NCBI RefSeq assembly: GCF_900113925.1
Contig: NZ_FORD01000002.1
Coordinates: 141,371 to 205,370, forward strand
Reading direction: 5' to 3'
Origin: Nitrosomonas sp. Nm34
GTDB taxonomy: Bacteria > Pseudomonadota > Gammaproteobacteria > Burkholderiales > Nitrosomonadaceae
DNA: 64,000 bases
Shown: positions 26,835 through 36,653 of the stretch, piece by piece
How the letters are laid out: each line of letters starts with the position of its first letter
How positions within the stretch are numbered: the first letter of the stretch is position 1
Position numbers and translations under genes: made by a program
The notes under the pieces: model-generated
What the model was told of the DNA's origin: nothing
Databases searched by the model: none
The model's input: only the letters and a program-made list of their open reading frames with translations

Positions 26835-28268
26835 TTACTTGGGCGCTTTCATCATCAACAGTTGACCTCCCTCTACCAGTTCCGGATCGAGTGCGGCGCC
26901 ATTAACGGTACTGTAGTGTGCCTGCACATCTAACAGGAAATAACGGTTATTCTCTATGTCGTAGCCAGGAACGCCGTTAAACATCTCAGTAACTTCTATA
27001 ATACCGGAGGATTCTTCGTCAGATTGCTTATTGCCCGCACCATCAATGTCAGCTGAAGCGTCAGAGATGAAGCGCTCGGCGTCATGTTGAGCAATGGTTG
27101 TCAGATTGCCGGTAGTCGGCTCGAATTTCCAGATCTTGCCGAGGTGAACCTGATTGCCAACGTCTTCCTGAATCCAGACATTGCCGGCACTATCGACCGT
27201 CATGTTATCCATCATTTGTGGGCCACTCACGGCCCCGTCGATCAGCACCTTGATTTCACCGCCTAATTCTGGTTTAGTGATGTCTTGAAATGTAGCGCTC
27301 CACAAACGGCTATTACCATCAAATTGGTCAGTGGTTACAAAATAAAAACGATTTGGATTTTTTGTGTCCCATGCACCGTCTTCGACGCGATTGAGGCCAG
27401 TACCGCCGGATGCGACCAAGTTAAATTGATCAGTATGGCCATTCGGGATGGTAGCCTCAGTTACATGAGAACCAATCAGAAGCTGATAGCTGATACCGTT
27501 GGTCAAACCGGCCATTTCAACTGGATTGCCGGCTTCTTGCTTATTACCGACATAGAAGTAGACCTTGCTGGCAAGACGGCTGCCGTCATCCAATCCAGCC
27601 ACAATGGTTTTATCCTGCTCATAAGGGCTGGTCACCAAGTTTTCCCAAGCTGCTTTGCCCAAAGCGGGCAGTTCATAAGAGAGGCCATGTTGACGGCCTT
27701 CCGCTATATGGGCAAAGGCGCGGCCGGCAGCATCAACTTCTTCGCCACTCATGAAGATGCGCCCCTCGCTAAAGCCTTTACCGGTGTTGCTGTTGAAGAA
27801 AGCACCGAGCATTGGCAGATCGGCGGAGCATAGGCGATTGATGGCAGTCTGGTCGGGATTGGTTAGTTCAAGTTTCTTGATCAAATCTCCGCCATTAAGT
27901 ACTTTGAGATCGTTCTTTCGAATTTGCCACTTGGACACGAACGCGCCTTTGTCGCCATGGTTACGTACCACCCCGGCTGTGTTGCGCAATTCATGATTCA
28001 TCAGCACAGTGATGGTGCCATCGTTGTTGTCGTAGGCACCCAAACCATCCGGAATGCCGACCATGCGATAAGTCTCGTTGCCTTTATGCTTGAGCCTGAC
28101 GCTGTCGCCTACCGTCAGAATAGAAGTAAATTCTACACCGTTGGTTAAGGGCGTCAGATAAGGGGAGGCAGAGCTAGAAGGTCCGGTAACACCTTCGGCA
28201 ACAGTATGGATTGAAGAACCAGCAACCAAAGCAGCCACCACAAATATAAAACAAGATTTATTTTTCAT
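26835..28268 (-). CDS. phoX: PhoX-type alkaline phosphatase (DUF839 family), exported
   Basis: A 477-residue protein with a 24-residue signal peptide (KNKSCFIFVVAALVAGSS ... VAEG). The body has features of the PhoX/DUF839 beta-propeller: LMNHELRNTAGVVR near residue 90, RIFMSGEEVDAAGRAF, EDGAWDTKNPNRFYFVTTD and WIQEDVGNQ, whose acids would coordinate calcium and iron. PhoX releases phosphate from organic esters outside the cytoplasm. The gene is flanked on both sides by repeat-element left ends facing away from it (26790 and 28384). No convincing PHO box was found in the 115 bases upstream before the element begins. It could be a PhoX-like esterase of other specificity. Confidence 0.78.
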   Translation of the reverse strand: MKNKSCFIFVVAALVAGSSIHTVAEGVTGPSSSASPYLTPLTNGVEFTSILTVGDSVRLKHKGNETYRMVGIPDGLGAYDNNDGTITVLMNHELRNTAGVVRNHGDKGAFVSKWQIRKNDLKVLNGGDLIKKLELTNPDQTAINRLCSADLPMLGAFFNSNTGKGFSEGRIFMSGEEVDAAGRAFAHIAEGRQHGLSYELPALGKAAWENLVTSPYEQDKTIVAGLDDGSRLASKVYFYVGNKQEAGNPVEMAGLTNGISYQLLIGSHVTEATIPNGHTDQFNLVASGGTGLNRVEDGAWDTKNPNRFYFVTTDQFDGNSRLWSATFQDITKPELGGEIKVLIDGAVSGPQMMDNMTVDSAGNVWIQEDVGNQVHLGKIWKFEPTTGNLTTIAQHDAERFISDASADIDGAGNKQSDEESSGIIEVTEMFNGVPGYDIENNRYFLLDVQAHYSTVNGAALDPELVEGGQLLMMKAPK

Positions 28269-28383
28269 AACTGTATTCCTAGCAGAATAAATTAAATTTT
28301 GCCGGATAAATCAGAGAGTACATGATTAAATCCATCTGGCGCTGTGAATTCTGGTTTAAGAACGTTACGCTTTTATTAACGAC

Positions 28384-28769
28384 ACGTGAGTTCGACATAA
28401 GAATCATCACATCACGATTGGAAGAGCCTGAGAGAGCCTACTATTAAAGAGTTTTCTCTCAGGGAATGCGTAAGACCCTAATCAAGCCACCGGTTAGCAA
28501 AAATTAAATGAGATGCGATGGCGAGAATGCTCGATTTGCGAGATATTGTTCAATGGGGCGTTGACGGTTTCAATGATCGAGCATTTACATAAACATAAGT
28601 GCTGCTTCCCACGGCTCAAACTCTTTACAAAAGTCGTCAACTGCAAAAAAATCGCTATCGCATCCATCGGAAGCTCACTCCTCTTATGATGAAACCCTTT
28701 TTCAAAACAGCCTCATCCTAAACGATTCAAATTCCTTTTGCTTCTTTTCTTATCTTGAACTCTCGTTAG
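28384..28769 (+). mobile_element. TIR-bounded repeat element, about 390 bp
   Basis: Left end ACGTGAGTTCGACATAAGAA, right end reading inward ACGAGAGTTCAAGATAAGAA, the clearest terminal inverted repeat pair of the family. The interior contains a broken version of the CxxC/HxxxH frame (RWREC ... MIEHLHKHKCC, then a frameshift). The following 28770-29037 region is AT-rich with a run of T at 28787-28800 and forms the Hsp20 promoter region. Confidence 0.7.
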
Positions 28770-29037
28770 ATACGTATTAATACGTATTTTTTTTTTTTTT
28801 AAGGTCCGTATTATGGAGATTACTTTTGGTATTCGACTCTTATTTCATCTAATCTTTTTTAATTAACACTTGGAAACGGGTCGAGTCTGAAAGGACATAG
28901 CGTGAACTCAAATCAATATCTCACTACGAATAAAATGAAGACGATGAGGTAATTCATACTCTTTCTCTAGTTACTGATTTGAGAAACGCATTGATCTAAA
29001 GAAAGGGTCGCTTTTCATAGATGAGAGGAGAACGATT

Positions 29038-29670
29038 ATGACGAGTACTAAACACCACTCTTCATCTCAGCCGGATGAAACAGGTGCCAAGAAGTCACAC
29101 TCTACTTCACATGGCGAGAAAACAACCACACAGGAATCAGGTGCCAAAACGTCACCTTCTACTTCGCATGGTGAGAAAACAGCTCCACAGCTTACACAGC
29201 CATCTTCTCGTGAGATAAGTGCCAAGCCACTGCCTTGTGAAGAGACGACTATAAAACCATTATCAGTTCTGCCCGGTAATGTCACTGACGTACTTGTTAC
29301 ACTTGGAGATTGGCTCAATAATTTAGGCATACATATAGGAGAGATTCCAAAAATGAAAGCTGATTTAACTGAAAATGTTTCTGCTTATACGCTTTATGTA
29401 GATATTCCTGGGGTAAACAAAAGTAACATAAAAGTTCAATTGGATAGTAGCTGTGTTGTTATTAATGTAGAAAGAAGGGAAAAGGTAGGCCAAAAAGAAG
29501 GTGAAAAAATAATTTCTTTCGAACGCTCTCAGGAACCTGTTTCACGTACATTTAAAATGGATGAGGAAATCGATGTGAATAAGGCTGAGGCAAGATATGA
29601 AGACGGCGTGCTGGAATTAACCCTGCCAAAAAAACATGTGAAAGCTATCAAGGAACTCGAAATTCAGTAA
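29038..29670 (+). CDS. Small heat-shock protein, Hsp20 family, long N-terminus
   Basis: A 210-residue paralogue of the Hsp20 at 11.2 kb. The alpha-crystallin domain occupies about 105-210 (DLTENVSAYTLYVDIPGVNK ... EDGVLELTLPKK, ending LEIQ). The N-terminal 85 residues are low-complexity and carry a near-repeat, GAKKSHSTSHGEKTTTQES and GAKTSPSTSHGEKTAPQ. GAGAGGAG precedes the ATG. The extension probably alters oligomer size or solubility. pst genes follow 320 bases later. Confidence 0.92.
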   Translation: MTSTKHHSSSQPDETGAKKSHSTSHGEKTTTQESGAKTSPSTSHGEKTAPQLTQPSSREISAKPLPCEETTIKPLSVLPGNVTDVLVTLGDWLNNLGIHIGEIPKMKADLTENVSAYTLYVDIPGVNKSNIKVQLDSSCVVINVERREKVGQKEGEKIISFERSQEPVSRTFKMDEEIDVNKAEARYEDGVLELTLPKKHVKAIKELEIQ

Positions 29671-29884
29671 CTCAGGAAATTCTCCCGCCTGGAAAAAGAA
29701 TGATTTTTCTTGTTTGTTTATTGATGGCAAGAGTAGGCGTACTTATGTCTGTCTGGGGAATATACGATCGTGCGTAAGTGAAGTTATCTGAGCAAATTGA
29801 AAACTTTCAGTCAGGCAATTTCATAGTTGGGAAAGCAAGTACTGGATTTCAGGATGGTGTATGCCTTGGGGCTTGCAGCTCGTA

Positions 29885-29902
29885 TGGTCATAATTATGTA
29901 AC
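29885..29902 (+). promoter_or_regulatory. PHO-box-like site before pstS
   Basis: TGGTCAT-AATT-ATGTAAC: two half-sites, each 5 of 7 to CTGTCAT/C, with an AT-rich four-base spacer, ending 90 bases before the pstS start. A further half-site TTGTCAT lies at 29925-29931. The 29671-29991 region contains no other feature. Confidence 0.55.
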
Positions 29903-29991
29903 AAACGCAGTATACAGTATAGCCTTGTCATGAATGGGGAAGCTATTTACCCATTCTGAAACTGACCAGCGTGTTTTGCCCAGGAGAAAAA

Positions 29992-31038
29992 ATGTTTAGA
30001 AAATCATTTATTCTAGCAATTATGCTGATGGTTGCCAGTCTCGGTTCTGCTCAAGCTGCGCGTGATTATATTAATATTGTTGGTTCCTCCACGGTTTATC
30101 CCTTTGCTACAGTAGTGGCGGAAACTTTTGGTAAGACAACAGGTTTTAAAACACCGAAAATTGAATCTACAGGGACAGGCGGCGGTTTTAAGCTTTTTTG
30201 TGGTGGGGTAGGGGTGGCGCATCCTGATATCACCAATGCTTCTCGTGCGATTAAAAAATCAGAGATCGATTTATGTCGAGCAAACGGTGTCGTTGAAGTT
30301 ATTGAGGTGAAAATTGGCTATGATGGTATTGCCATCGCCAATTCCAAGAAAACCACGGCATTGCGGTTTTCACGGAAAGATTTGTTTTTAGCGCTAGCCA
30401 AGAATGTACCCGATCCCAGAGGGGGCGAAAAACTGGTTCCCAATCCCTATAAGACTTGGAAACAGGTCAATTCAAAATTACCCAATATTGCCATTGAAGT
30501 GCTGGGTCCGCCCCCAACTTCCGGTACCCGCGATGCCTTTGTTGAGCTTGCCATGGAGGCAGGATGTAAAAACTTTGACTGGATTGCTGCGATAGAAAAA
30601 AGGGATGAAAAGCAATATAAGGCAATTTGTCAAACCATCCGTGAAGATGGTGCTTATGTCGATGCGAGTGAGAACGATAACCTGATCTTGCAGAAGCTGC
30701 AGACAAATCCAAAGGCGTTAGGTATTTTCGGGTTTAACTTCCTGGATCAGAATATTGACAAGGTACAGGGTTCAATTATAGATGGTGTGGCGCCAACATT
30801 CGATACCATCGCAGATCACAGTTATTCTATTTCTCGTCCACTTTTCTTTTATGTGAAGAAAGCGCATGTTGGCATGATTCCAGGAATCAAGGAATATTTG
30901 AACGAGTTTACCAGTGAGAAAGCTTGGGGTGATGAGGGTTATTTGTCAGACAGAGGCTTGGTTCCTTTGCCAGCCGCAGAGCGTGCTGAAGTTGCTCAGA
31001 CGGTTAAGCAGCTAAAGGCAAATATAATTTGTAATTAA
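29992..31038 (+). CDS. pstS: Phosphate ABC transporter, periplasmic binding protein PstS
   Basis: A 348-residue exported protein with signal peptide FRKSFILAIMLMVASLGSAQA. The phosphate-binding loops are visible: GSSTVYPFA, ESTGTGGGFKLF and PPTSGTRDAF. Binds inorganic phosphate in the periplasm and delivers it to PstCA. The start is at the ATG preceded by CAGGAGAAAA; the upstream in-frame GTG is not needed. First gene of pstS-C-A-B-phoU, preceded by a PHO-box-like site. Confidence 0.95.
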   Translation: MFRKSFILAIMLMVASLGSAQAARDYINIVGSSTVYPFATVVAETFGKTTGFKTPKIESTGTGGGFKLFCGGVGVAHPDITNASRAIKKSEIDLCRANGVVEVIEVKIGYDGIAIANSKKTTALRFSRKDLFLALAKNVPDPRGGEKLVPNPYKTWKQVNSKLPNIAIEVLGPPPTSGTRDAFVELAMEAGCKNFDWIAAIEKRDEKQYKAICQTIREDGAYVDASENDNLILQKLQTNPKALGIFGFNFLDQNIDKVQGSIIDGVAPTFDTIADHSYSISRPLFFYVKKAHVGMIPGIKEYLNEFTSEKAWGDEGYLSDRGLVPLPAAERAEVAQTVKQLKANIICN

Positions 31039-31095
31039 CAGATTTTAATCGGGTACAGTTGTATCTGCGCCACCTTTACTGACTTGAGATTGCAC

Positions 31096-32478
31096 ATGCA
31101 TACGCTCATCCTTTTTCTTATTTTACTTGTATTAATGGTGGCCAGTTTCTACTTTGGGCGCCGACGTGCTTTAGTGATTGCAAATGGTAATATTAGGAAG
31201 CTAAACTCACTACCCCGTTACTACGGCTATTACACAGCGCTCTGGTGCGGTATCCCAGCACTCGTCATTTTTACTTTCTGGCAGTTTTCTGAATCAGCGA
31301 TTATCACTAATCTTGTTATTGCTGGTCTTTCTGAAGAGGTTACCTCTCTTTCAGAACAGCAATTAAATCTTGTCATCAACGAAATTCGGAACATAGTAAG
31401 CGGAAACATGGTAGCTGACATGACTCGCCCAGAAATTGCCGCAGCGGCTGACCATTATCGAGATTTGCAGACTATCAGTGACATGGCATTATTTGTTGTG
31501 ATGATAGCGCTCGGTCTGGCTGGGGCTGCCTATGCATTATCTTGTGTTGACCAACAACATAGGGCGCGCAATAAGGTTGAAAGTACAATACTGGTTTTTC
31601 TGATAGCCTGTTCGACCATCGCAATATTTACTACGATGGGTATCTTATTGTCAGTTTTATTCGAGGCAATACGCTTTTTCCAGTCGGTACCTTTTACCGA
31701 CTTTCTATTTGGACTGGAGTGGAGTCCTCAAACTGCTATTCGGCCTGGTCAGATTGGTGCATCGGGTGCATTTGGTGCTGTCCCTTTGTTTGTTGGCACC
31801 CTGCTGGTATCGCTCATTGCCATGGTGGTCGCTGTGCCCATCGGCCTGATGTCCGCCATTTATTTATCTGAGTATGCCTCATCACGTGTGCGTGCCCTGA
31901 GCAAACCCATGCTAGAAATTCTTGCAGGTATTCCCACAGTCGTATATGGATTTTTTGCAGCGTTAACGGTTGCACCTTTTTTTCGAGGTTGGGGGGAATC
32001 ACTGGGACTGGAGATTTCATCTGAAAGCGCCCTGGCTGCAGGTGTGGTGATGGGGATCATGATTATACCGTTTGTATCATCACTTTCTGATGATGTGATC
32101 TATGCGGTGCCCCAATCATTGCGAGATGGTGCTTATAGTCTAGGGGCGACGCAATCGGAAACTATCAGAAAGGTCGTGATACCCGCAGCGCTTCCCGGGA
32201 TTGTCGCCAGTATTCTGCTGGCAGTGTCACGTGCGATTGGTGAGACCATGATTGTGGTGATGGCCGCGGGGCTCGCCGCAAATTTGACAGCCAATCCATT
32301 AGAGTCCGTTACGACTGTAACCGTCCAAATTGTGACGTTGCTGGTTGGCGACCAGGAGTTCGACAGTCCGAAAACATTGGCTGCATTTGCATTGGGGCTG
32401 GTGCTTTTTGTGGTCACTCTCATACTCAATGTGATTGCATTGTATGTGGTCAAAAAATATCGGGAGCAATATGAATAA
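31096..32478 (+). CDS. pstC: Phosphate ABC transporter permease PstC
   Basis: A 460-residue inner-membrane permease. It has three to four N-terminal membrane helices with a loop containing VIAGLSEEVTSLSEQQLNL, longer than in E. coli PstC (319 residues), then the standard six-helix core with the EAA-type loop SLGATQSETIRKVVIPAALP. This long PstC type is common in proteobacteria with a matching long PstA. Start uncertain: ATG 31096 is chosen; TTG codons at 31084 and 31090 are in frame and no strong ribosome site decides. Confidence 0.93.
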   Translation: MHTLILFLILLVLMVASFYFGRRRALVIANGNIRKLNSLPRYYGYYTALWCGIPALVIFTFWQFSESAIITNLVIAGLSEEVTSLSEQQLNLVINEIRNIVSGNMVADMTRPEIAAAADHYRDLQTISDMALFVVMIALGLAGAAYALSCVDQQHRARNKVESTILVFLIACSTIAIFTTMGILLSVLFEAIRFFQSVPFTDFLFGLEWSPQTAIRPGQIGASGAFGAVPLFVGTLLVSLIAMVVAVPIGLMSAIYLSEYASSRVRALSKPMLEILAGIPTVVYGFFAALTVAPFFRGWGESLGLEISSESALAAGVVMGIMIIPFVSSLSDDVIYAVPQSLRDGAYSLGATQSETIRKVVIPAALPGIVASILLAVSRAIGETMIVVMAAGLAANLTANPLESVTTVTVQIVTLLVGDQEFDSPKTLAAFALGLVLFVVTLILNVIALYVVKKYREQYE

Positions 32479-33769
32479 ATCAGTCTCTTCCAGAGCAAAA
32501 ACGATTGATCAGGTCAATGCAAGTCTGCCTAAACGACACTTATCTGAAAAGGTGTTTCGCAGCATTGGTCTGATATCTATCATGATGAGTCTGATGTTTC
32601 TTTTTGTGCTGTTCTACACCATTGTGTCAAAAGGCTACACTGCTTTTCAGCAAACATTTATTCAACTGGAAGTGAATTTTGACGAACGGTTGCTCGATCC
32701 GGCAGGAACACGACAGCGCGATGCGCTTTCTGCTGCCGACTATAGTAGTTTAGTCAAAGTAAGTTTGAGCAAGCAGTTCCCTGAGGTAACTAATCGTAAT
32801 GGAAAGCGTCTGTTATACAGTCTCGTCAGTACGGGTGCGGCTTATCAGCTGAGGAAGAGGGTGATGGATAATCCCGCTCTGATCGGGCAAACCCAACAAA
32901 TATGGGTGCCAGCGGATGATGAAGTGGATATGTTAATTAAAGGACATATCATGCGAGATGTACCCGAGGCAGAACGCCGTCTGCGTGATGTACAGATTTC
33001 ATGGCTTGATCAGTTAGAAGCCGAAGGAAAGCTGACGCTTAAGTTTAATACGGCATTTTTTACCAACGGTGATTCACGTGAACCGGAACTCGCTGGAATA
33101 TGGGGAGCATTGATGGGATCAATTTATACGCTGATCGTCACCTTGATATTATCACTTCCAGTGGGTATTGCCACAGCAGTTTATCTGGAAGAATTCGCTC
33201 CCAAAAATAAATGGATAGATTTAATCGAGGTTAATATCAATAATCTCGCTGCTGTGCCATCCATTATTTTTGGACTGCTTGGTCTGGCCGTATTCATTAA
33301 TTTCATGAGCTTTCCTCGTTCAGCGCCGCTGGTTGGAGGATTGGTGCTTGCCTTCATGACCTTGCCTACGATTATCATTGCCAGCCGTGGAGCTTTAAAA
33401 TCGGTACCCCTTTCCATACGTGAAGCGGCCCTTGGTGTGGGTGCATCAAAAATGCAGACAGTCTATTTTCATGTGTTGCCGCTTGCTATCCCAGGAATGC
33501 TCACCGGAGCGATCATTGGCATGGCTCGTGCATTGGGTGAGACAGCCCCCTTGTTAATGATCGGCATGGTCGCTTTTATCGTGGATATTCCATCAGACAT
33601 ACTTTCTCCAGCGACGGCACTGCCAGTACAAATCTTTTTATGGGCAGACAGTCCGGAACGAGCATTTGTTGAACGTACCTCGGCAGCAATTATCGTGTTA
33701 CTGGGGTTTCTTTTTGTCATGAATGTGCTGGCGATCATTCTTCGCAAGAAATTCGAGCACCGCTGGTAA
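32471..33769 (+). CDS. pstA: Phosphate ABC transporter permease PstA
   Basis: A 432-residue permease. After the first membrane helix comes a periplasmic insert of about 150 residues ([14 protein letters not shown] ... [12 protein letters not shown]3333-like), then the five-helix core with the EAA loop [22 protein letters not shown]. Start at the ATG overlapping the pstC stop by eight bases, with CGGGAG upstream. Pairs with PstC as the membrane channel. Confidence 0.93.
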   Translation: MNKSVSSRAKTIDQVNASLPKRHLSEKVFRSIGLISIMMSLMFLFVLFYTIVSKGYTAFQQTFIQLEVNFDERLLDPAGTRQRDALSAADYSSLVKVSLSKQFPEVTNRNGKRLLYSLVSTGAAYQLRKRVMDNPALIGQTQQIWVPADDEVDMLIKGHIMRDVPEAERRLRDVQISWLDQLEAEGKLTLKFNTAFFTNGDSREPELAGIWGALMGSIYTLIVTLILSLPVGIATAVYLEEFAPKNKWIDLIEVNINNLAAVPSIIFGLLGLAVFINFMSFPRSAPLVGGLVLAFMTLPTIIIASRGALKSVPLSIREAALGVGASKMQTVYFHVLPLAIPGMLTGAIIGMARALGETAPLLMIGMVAFIVDIPSDILSPATALPVQIFLWADSPERAFVERTSAAIIVLLGFLFVMNVLAIILRKKFEHRW

Positions 33770-33792
33770 GCTTTTTTAGGAGAGGATTGTCG

Positions 33793-34692
33793 ATGACTGA
33801 TAACGCTAAAATAGCACAACCAGGCAATCAGCTTGAACGTCGAAGAGGAGATCGAAGAAAATACGCCCGAATACACCTATCAAGAGCCACAGTTTCCCGT
33901 GATAACAGGCAAACTGTGGGAAAGGTGACTGTCGCTGACCCTCGTATACACTGCACTGATGTCAATGTTTTTTATGGCGGCAAGCATGCCCTTAGGAATG
34001 TGACAATCGATATAGGTTGCCAAGAGATTATTGCCATGATTGGACCATCTGGTTGCGGAAAATCCACTTTTCTGCGTTGTCTGAATCGAATGAATGACAC
34101 CATAGAATGTTGTCGTGTGACTGGAAGTATCATGATGGATGGCCAGGATATCAATGACAAGTCAATTGACGTGGTGCCTTTGCGTGCCAAAATTGGAATG
34201 GTTTTCCAGAAACCTAATCCCTTTCCAAAATCGGTATACGAAAATATTGCATTTGGACCACGCATTCATGGCCTGGCCAAAAACAAGGTCGAGCTGGATG
34301 AAATCGTGGTGACAAGTTTGAAAAGAACGGGGCTGTGGGAAGAGGTCAAAGACCGTCTTGATCAGCCAGGAACGAGCTTGTCAGGTGGGCAGCAGCAGCG
34401 TTTGTGTATCGCGCGTACAATTGCGGTTAATCCTGAAGTCATTCTCATGGATGAGCCTTGTTCTGCGCTTGATCCTATTGCGACTGCCAAAATTGAGGAG
34501 TTGATGGATCAACTGTGTACCGATTATTCGATCGTTATTGTAACGCACTCCATGCAACAGGCTGCGCGTGTGTCACACCGTACCGCGTATTTTCACCTCG
34601 GCGATCTCATCGAGGTCGGCACCACCGAGCAGATTTTTACCACTCCCGCGCATCAATTGACTGAAGATTATATTACTGGCCGTTTTGGTTAA
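33793..34692 (+). CDS. pstB: Phosphate ABC transporter ATPase PstB
   Basis: A 299-residue ABC ATPase with Walker [13 protein letters not shown]-loop VFQKPNPFP, signature [16 protein letters not shown], Walker [14 protein letters not shown] and the switch His in VTHSMQQA. Compared with the usual 255 residues it has a basic N-terminal extension of about 45 residues ([19 protein letters not shown]). Starts 23 bases after pstA with a GGAGAGGA ribosome site; the in-frame TTG six bases earlier is less likely. Confidence 0.96.
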   Translation: MTDNAKIAQPGNQLERRRGDRRKYARIHLSRATVSRDNRQTVGKVTVADPRIHCTDVNVFYGGKHALRNVTIDIGCQEIIAMIGPSGCGKSTFLRCLNRMNDTIECCRVTGSIMMDGQDINDKSIDVVPLRAKIGMVFQKPNPFPKSVYENIAFGPRIHGLAKNKVELDEIVVTSLKRTGLWEEVKDRLDQPGTSLSGGQQQRLCIARTIAVNPEVILMDEPCSALDPIATAKIEELMDQLCTDYSIVIVTHSMQQAARVSHRTAYFHLGDLIEVGTTEQIFTTPAHQLTEDYITGRFG

Positions 34693-34721
34693 ATGCTTAA
34701 AGCGAATCGAGGAGAATAAAC

Positions 34722-35423
34722 ATGGCTACCCGACTTGAAGGTCATACCTTTCGACGTTTCGATGGTGAGTTGTATCGCCTTAATACTGAGATACTCCAAA
34801 TGGCTGATCTTGTTTATGATCAAGTTCAAATGGCGCTTGAATCCTTTCAGCAACAAAAGCTGGACATCATACGCGTGATCACCGAACGAGAATCACAGGT
34901 AGACGCTATGGAAAAAAGTATAGACAATACCATTACTGAAATACTGGCAAAACGCTGTCCGGTAGCGCGCGATTTGCGGGCCATCATGGCTTTCTCAAAA
35001 TTGGTTACCGACCTTGAGCGTTTGGGCGATGAGGCTGCTAAAATAGCCCACATAGCTACCACCCTGTATAACAACGAGCATTCTAACCCAAGTAATTACC
35101 TGCTCCGCGACATCACGGGAATAGGCAAATTTGCATGCACTTTATTAAAAGAGGCGATTGAAACTCTGGATGCGCTTGATCTGGAGAGGGCTGAAAAATT
35201 GTTAAACAGTCATGATAATCTTGACGAAGAATTCCAGGCAGGTTTACGAAGACTTACCACATACGTGCTGGAAGATGCGCGAAACGTTGGGCACATTATC
35301 AATATTGTACTCGTCATGAAATCACTGATACGTATTGGTGAGCACGCGCGTAATTTGGCGGAGTATGTAGTATATATGGTTAGCGGAGAGGATATTCGAC
35401 ATACCGAGATTGAACAGACTTGA
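34722..35423 (+). CDS. phoU: Phosphate-signalling protein PhoU
   Basis: A 233-residue, all-helical two-repeat protein. The metal-binding E/DxxxD motifs appear in each half (FSKLVTDLERLGDEAAKIA and VMKSLIRIGEHARNLAEYV). PhoU links Pst transporter state to the PhoR kinase and keeps the Pho regulon off when phosphate is plentiful. Last gene of the pst operon, 29 bases after pstB with a CGAGGAG ribosome site. phoB and phoR are not in this window. Confidence 0.95.
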   Translation: MATRLEGHTFRRFDGELYRLNTEILQMADLVYDQVQMALESFQQQKLDIIRVITERESQVDAMEKSIDNTITEILAKRCPVARDLRAIMAFSKLVTDLERLGDEAAKIAHIATTLYNNEHSNPSNYLLRDITGIGKFACTLLKEAIETLDALDLERAEKLLNSHDNLDEEFQAGLRRLTTYVLEDARNVGHIINIVLVMKSLIRIGEHARNLAEYVVYMVSGEDIRHTEIEQT

Positions 35424-35622
35424 ACCAATACTGAATCGTTTGGTCTAGAATTTTTCTCACGGTGCATTTGTTTATCTTCAGTATCGCTACGCTATTTCTG
35501 GTTTTACTAGAATAAGTGATGAATGTTCAACTAGAGAGCCGTAATTGGCCGGTTGTTTGGAAAGGGCTAGACTCATGACATATAGAGGCATTGTTGAAAT
35601 TTTCTCATTTGCCAGGTAAGAA

Positions 35623-36432
35623 ATGACTATAACCTTGCAACTCACACCTGAGGATGTAAAGGCACTTGGTGTTGCCTATCGGCAACTGGAGCATCCCAGC
35701 ATGGCCGCTCGTCTGACCCATTTTGTCGGTCTGCCCATTGAGCGCAGCCTCAAGCTGCTGCCCAAGACCTGGCACGGGAATTTACGTCAGGGCATAAGCC
35801 GTACTCTGCTGACTGCTTTGGAAAGCATTATCAGTCCTCTTGATGATCAGCCTGGTATAGCTGCGCAAGAAAGATATCATAAGCTATTGGCGGCTACCTC
35901 AGGGGCTCTTGGGGGTTACTTTGGCTTGCCCGCTGTTATTGCCGAATTGCCCATGTCTACCATTATTACTTTGCGAGCTATTGCTGACATCGCGCGCAGC
36001 GAAGGTGAAGATGTGAGTGATTTGCATACCCGCCTCGCTTGTCTGGAAGTCCTGGCTTTGGGCGGTCGCACTGAAGAGGATAACGCCGCAGAAACCGGCT
36101 ACTACGGCCTCCGCATAGCTCTGGCTCTACACTTGTCTAAGATTCCGGAAAAGGCCCTGGAAAAAGGCATCCTTAAGCCATCTCACCCAACTATAGTAGT
36201 ACTGCTCGCTGCTATTGCCGCCCGGTTCGGGGTTGTGGTGACTGACAAGGTGGCTGCTCAGATGGTGCCTATCCTGGGCGCCCTGAGTGGGGCATTGGTG
36301 AATATTATCTTCATGCAGCATTTTCAGGACATTGCTCGTGCTCACTTTACGGTGCGCCGACTGGAGCGCAAATACGGCCCCGACCTGGTACGGCGCGAAT
36401 ACGATATTTTCAGCCGGGCAGAGCGGAAATAA
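35623..36432 (+). CDS. EcsC-family protein
   Basis: A 269-residue protein matching the EcsC family: SGALGGYFGLPAVIAELPMSTIITLRAIADIARSEGED is the conserved core (residues about 90-130), followed by a glycine/alanine-rich membrane-associated region (AAIAARFGVVVTDKVAAQM ... LGALSGALVNI). Its role is poorly defined even in Bacillus. It stands between the pst operon and the P-type ATPase with about 200-base gaps on both sides. Its base composition is more GC-rich than its neighbours, hinting at a different origin. Confidence 0.8.
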   Translation: MTITLQLTPEDVKALGVAYRQLEHPSMAARLTHFVGLPIERSLKLLPKTWHGNLRQGISRTLLTALESIISPLDDQPGIAAQERYHKLLAATSGALGGYFGLPAVIAELPMSTIITLRAIADIARSEGEDVSDLHTRLACLEVLALGGRTEEDNAAETGYYGLRIALALHLSKIPEKALEKGILKPSHPTIVVLLAAIAARFGVVVTDKVAAQMVPILGALSGALVNIIFMQHFQDIARAHFTVRRLERKYGPDLVRREYDIFSRAERK

Positions 36433-36536
36433 TTAGAAAAGGCTAGGTCAAAGGATAATAGCTAGACTATAAAGCAAGCTCCTTTTGTGGATACACTAAT
36501 ACGCTGTAGTTGTTGTCCAACTAATAATTTATTTCT

Positions 36537-36630
36537 AATTCAAGGCTGATATTACCAGCTTGTGCTTACCGTATTATTGATACTGCCTGCAGCGTACCTG
36601 CGTCAGGTTTGATTTAGGAATGAAGTGAAC
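36537..36630 (-). repeat. MITE-like palindromic repeat, degenerate copy 5
   Basis: Recognisable CTTGTGCTTACCGTATTATT, CTGCCTGCAGCGTACCTGCG and terminal GTTTGATTTAGGAATGAAG. It fills the gap before the P-type ATPase start. Confidence 0.5.
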
Positions 36631-36653
36631 TCATCTGTGCAATAAAATATTAT

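Noticed and set aside
28269..28384. PHO box before phoX
   Set aside because: Only one weak half-site (GTGTCGT) is seen; below what I would call a site.
28787..28800. Run of T as a terminator
   Set aside because: The preceding ACGTATTAATACGT palindrome is AT-rich and weak, and no gene ends just upstream.
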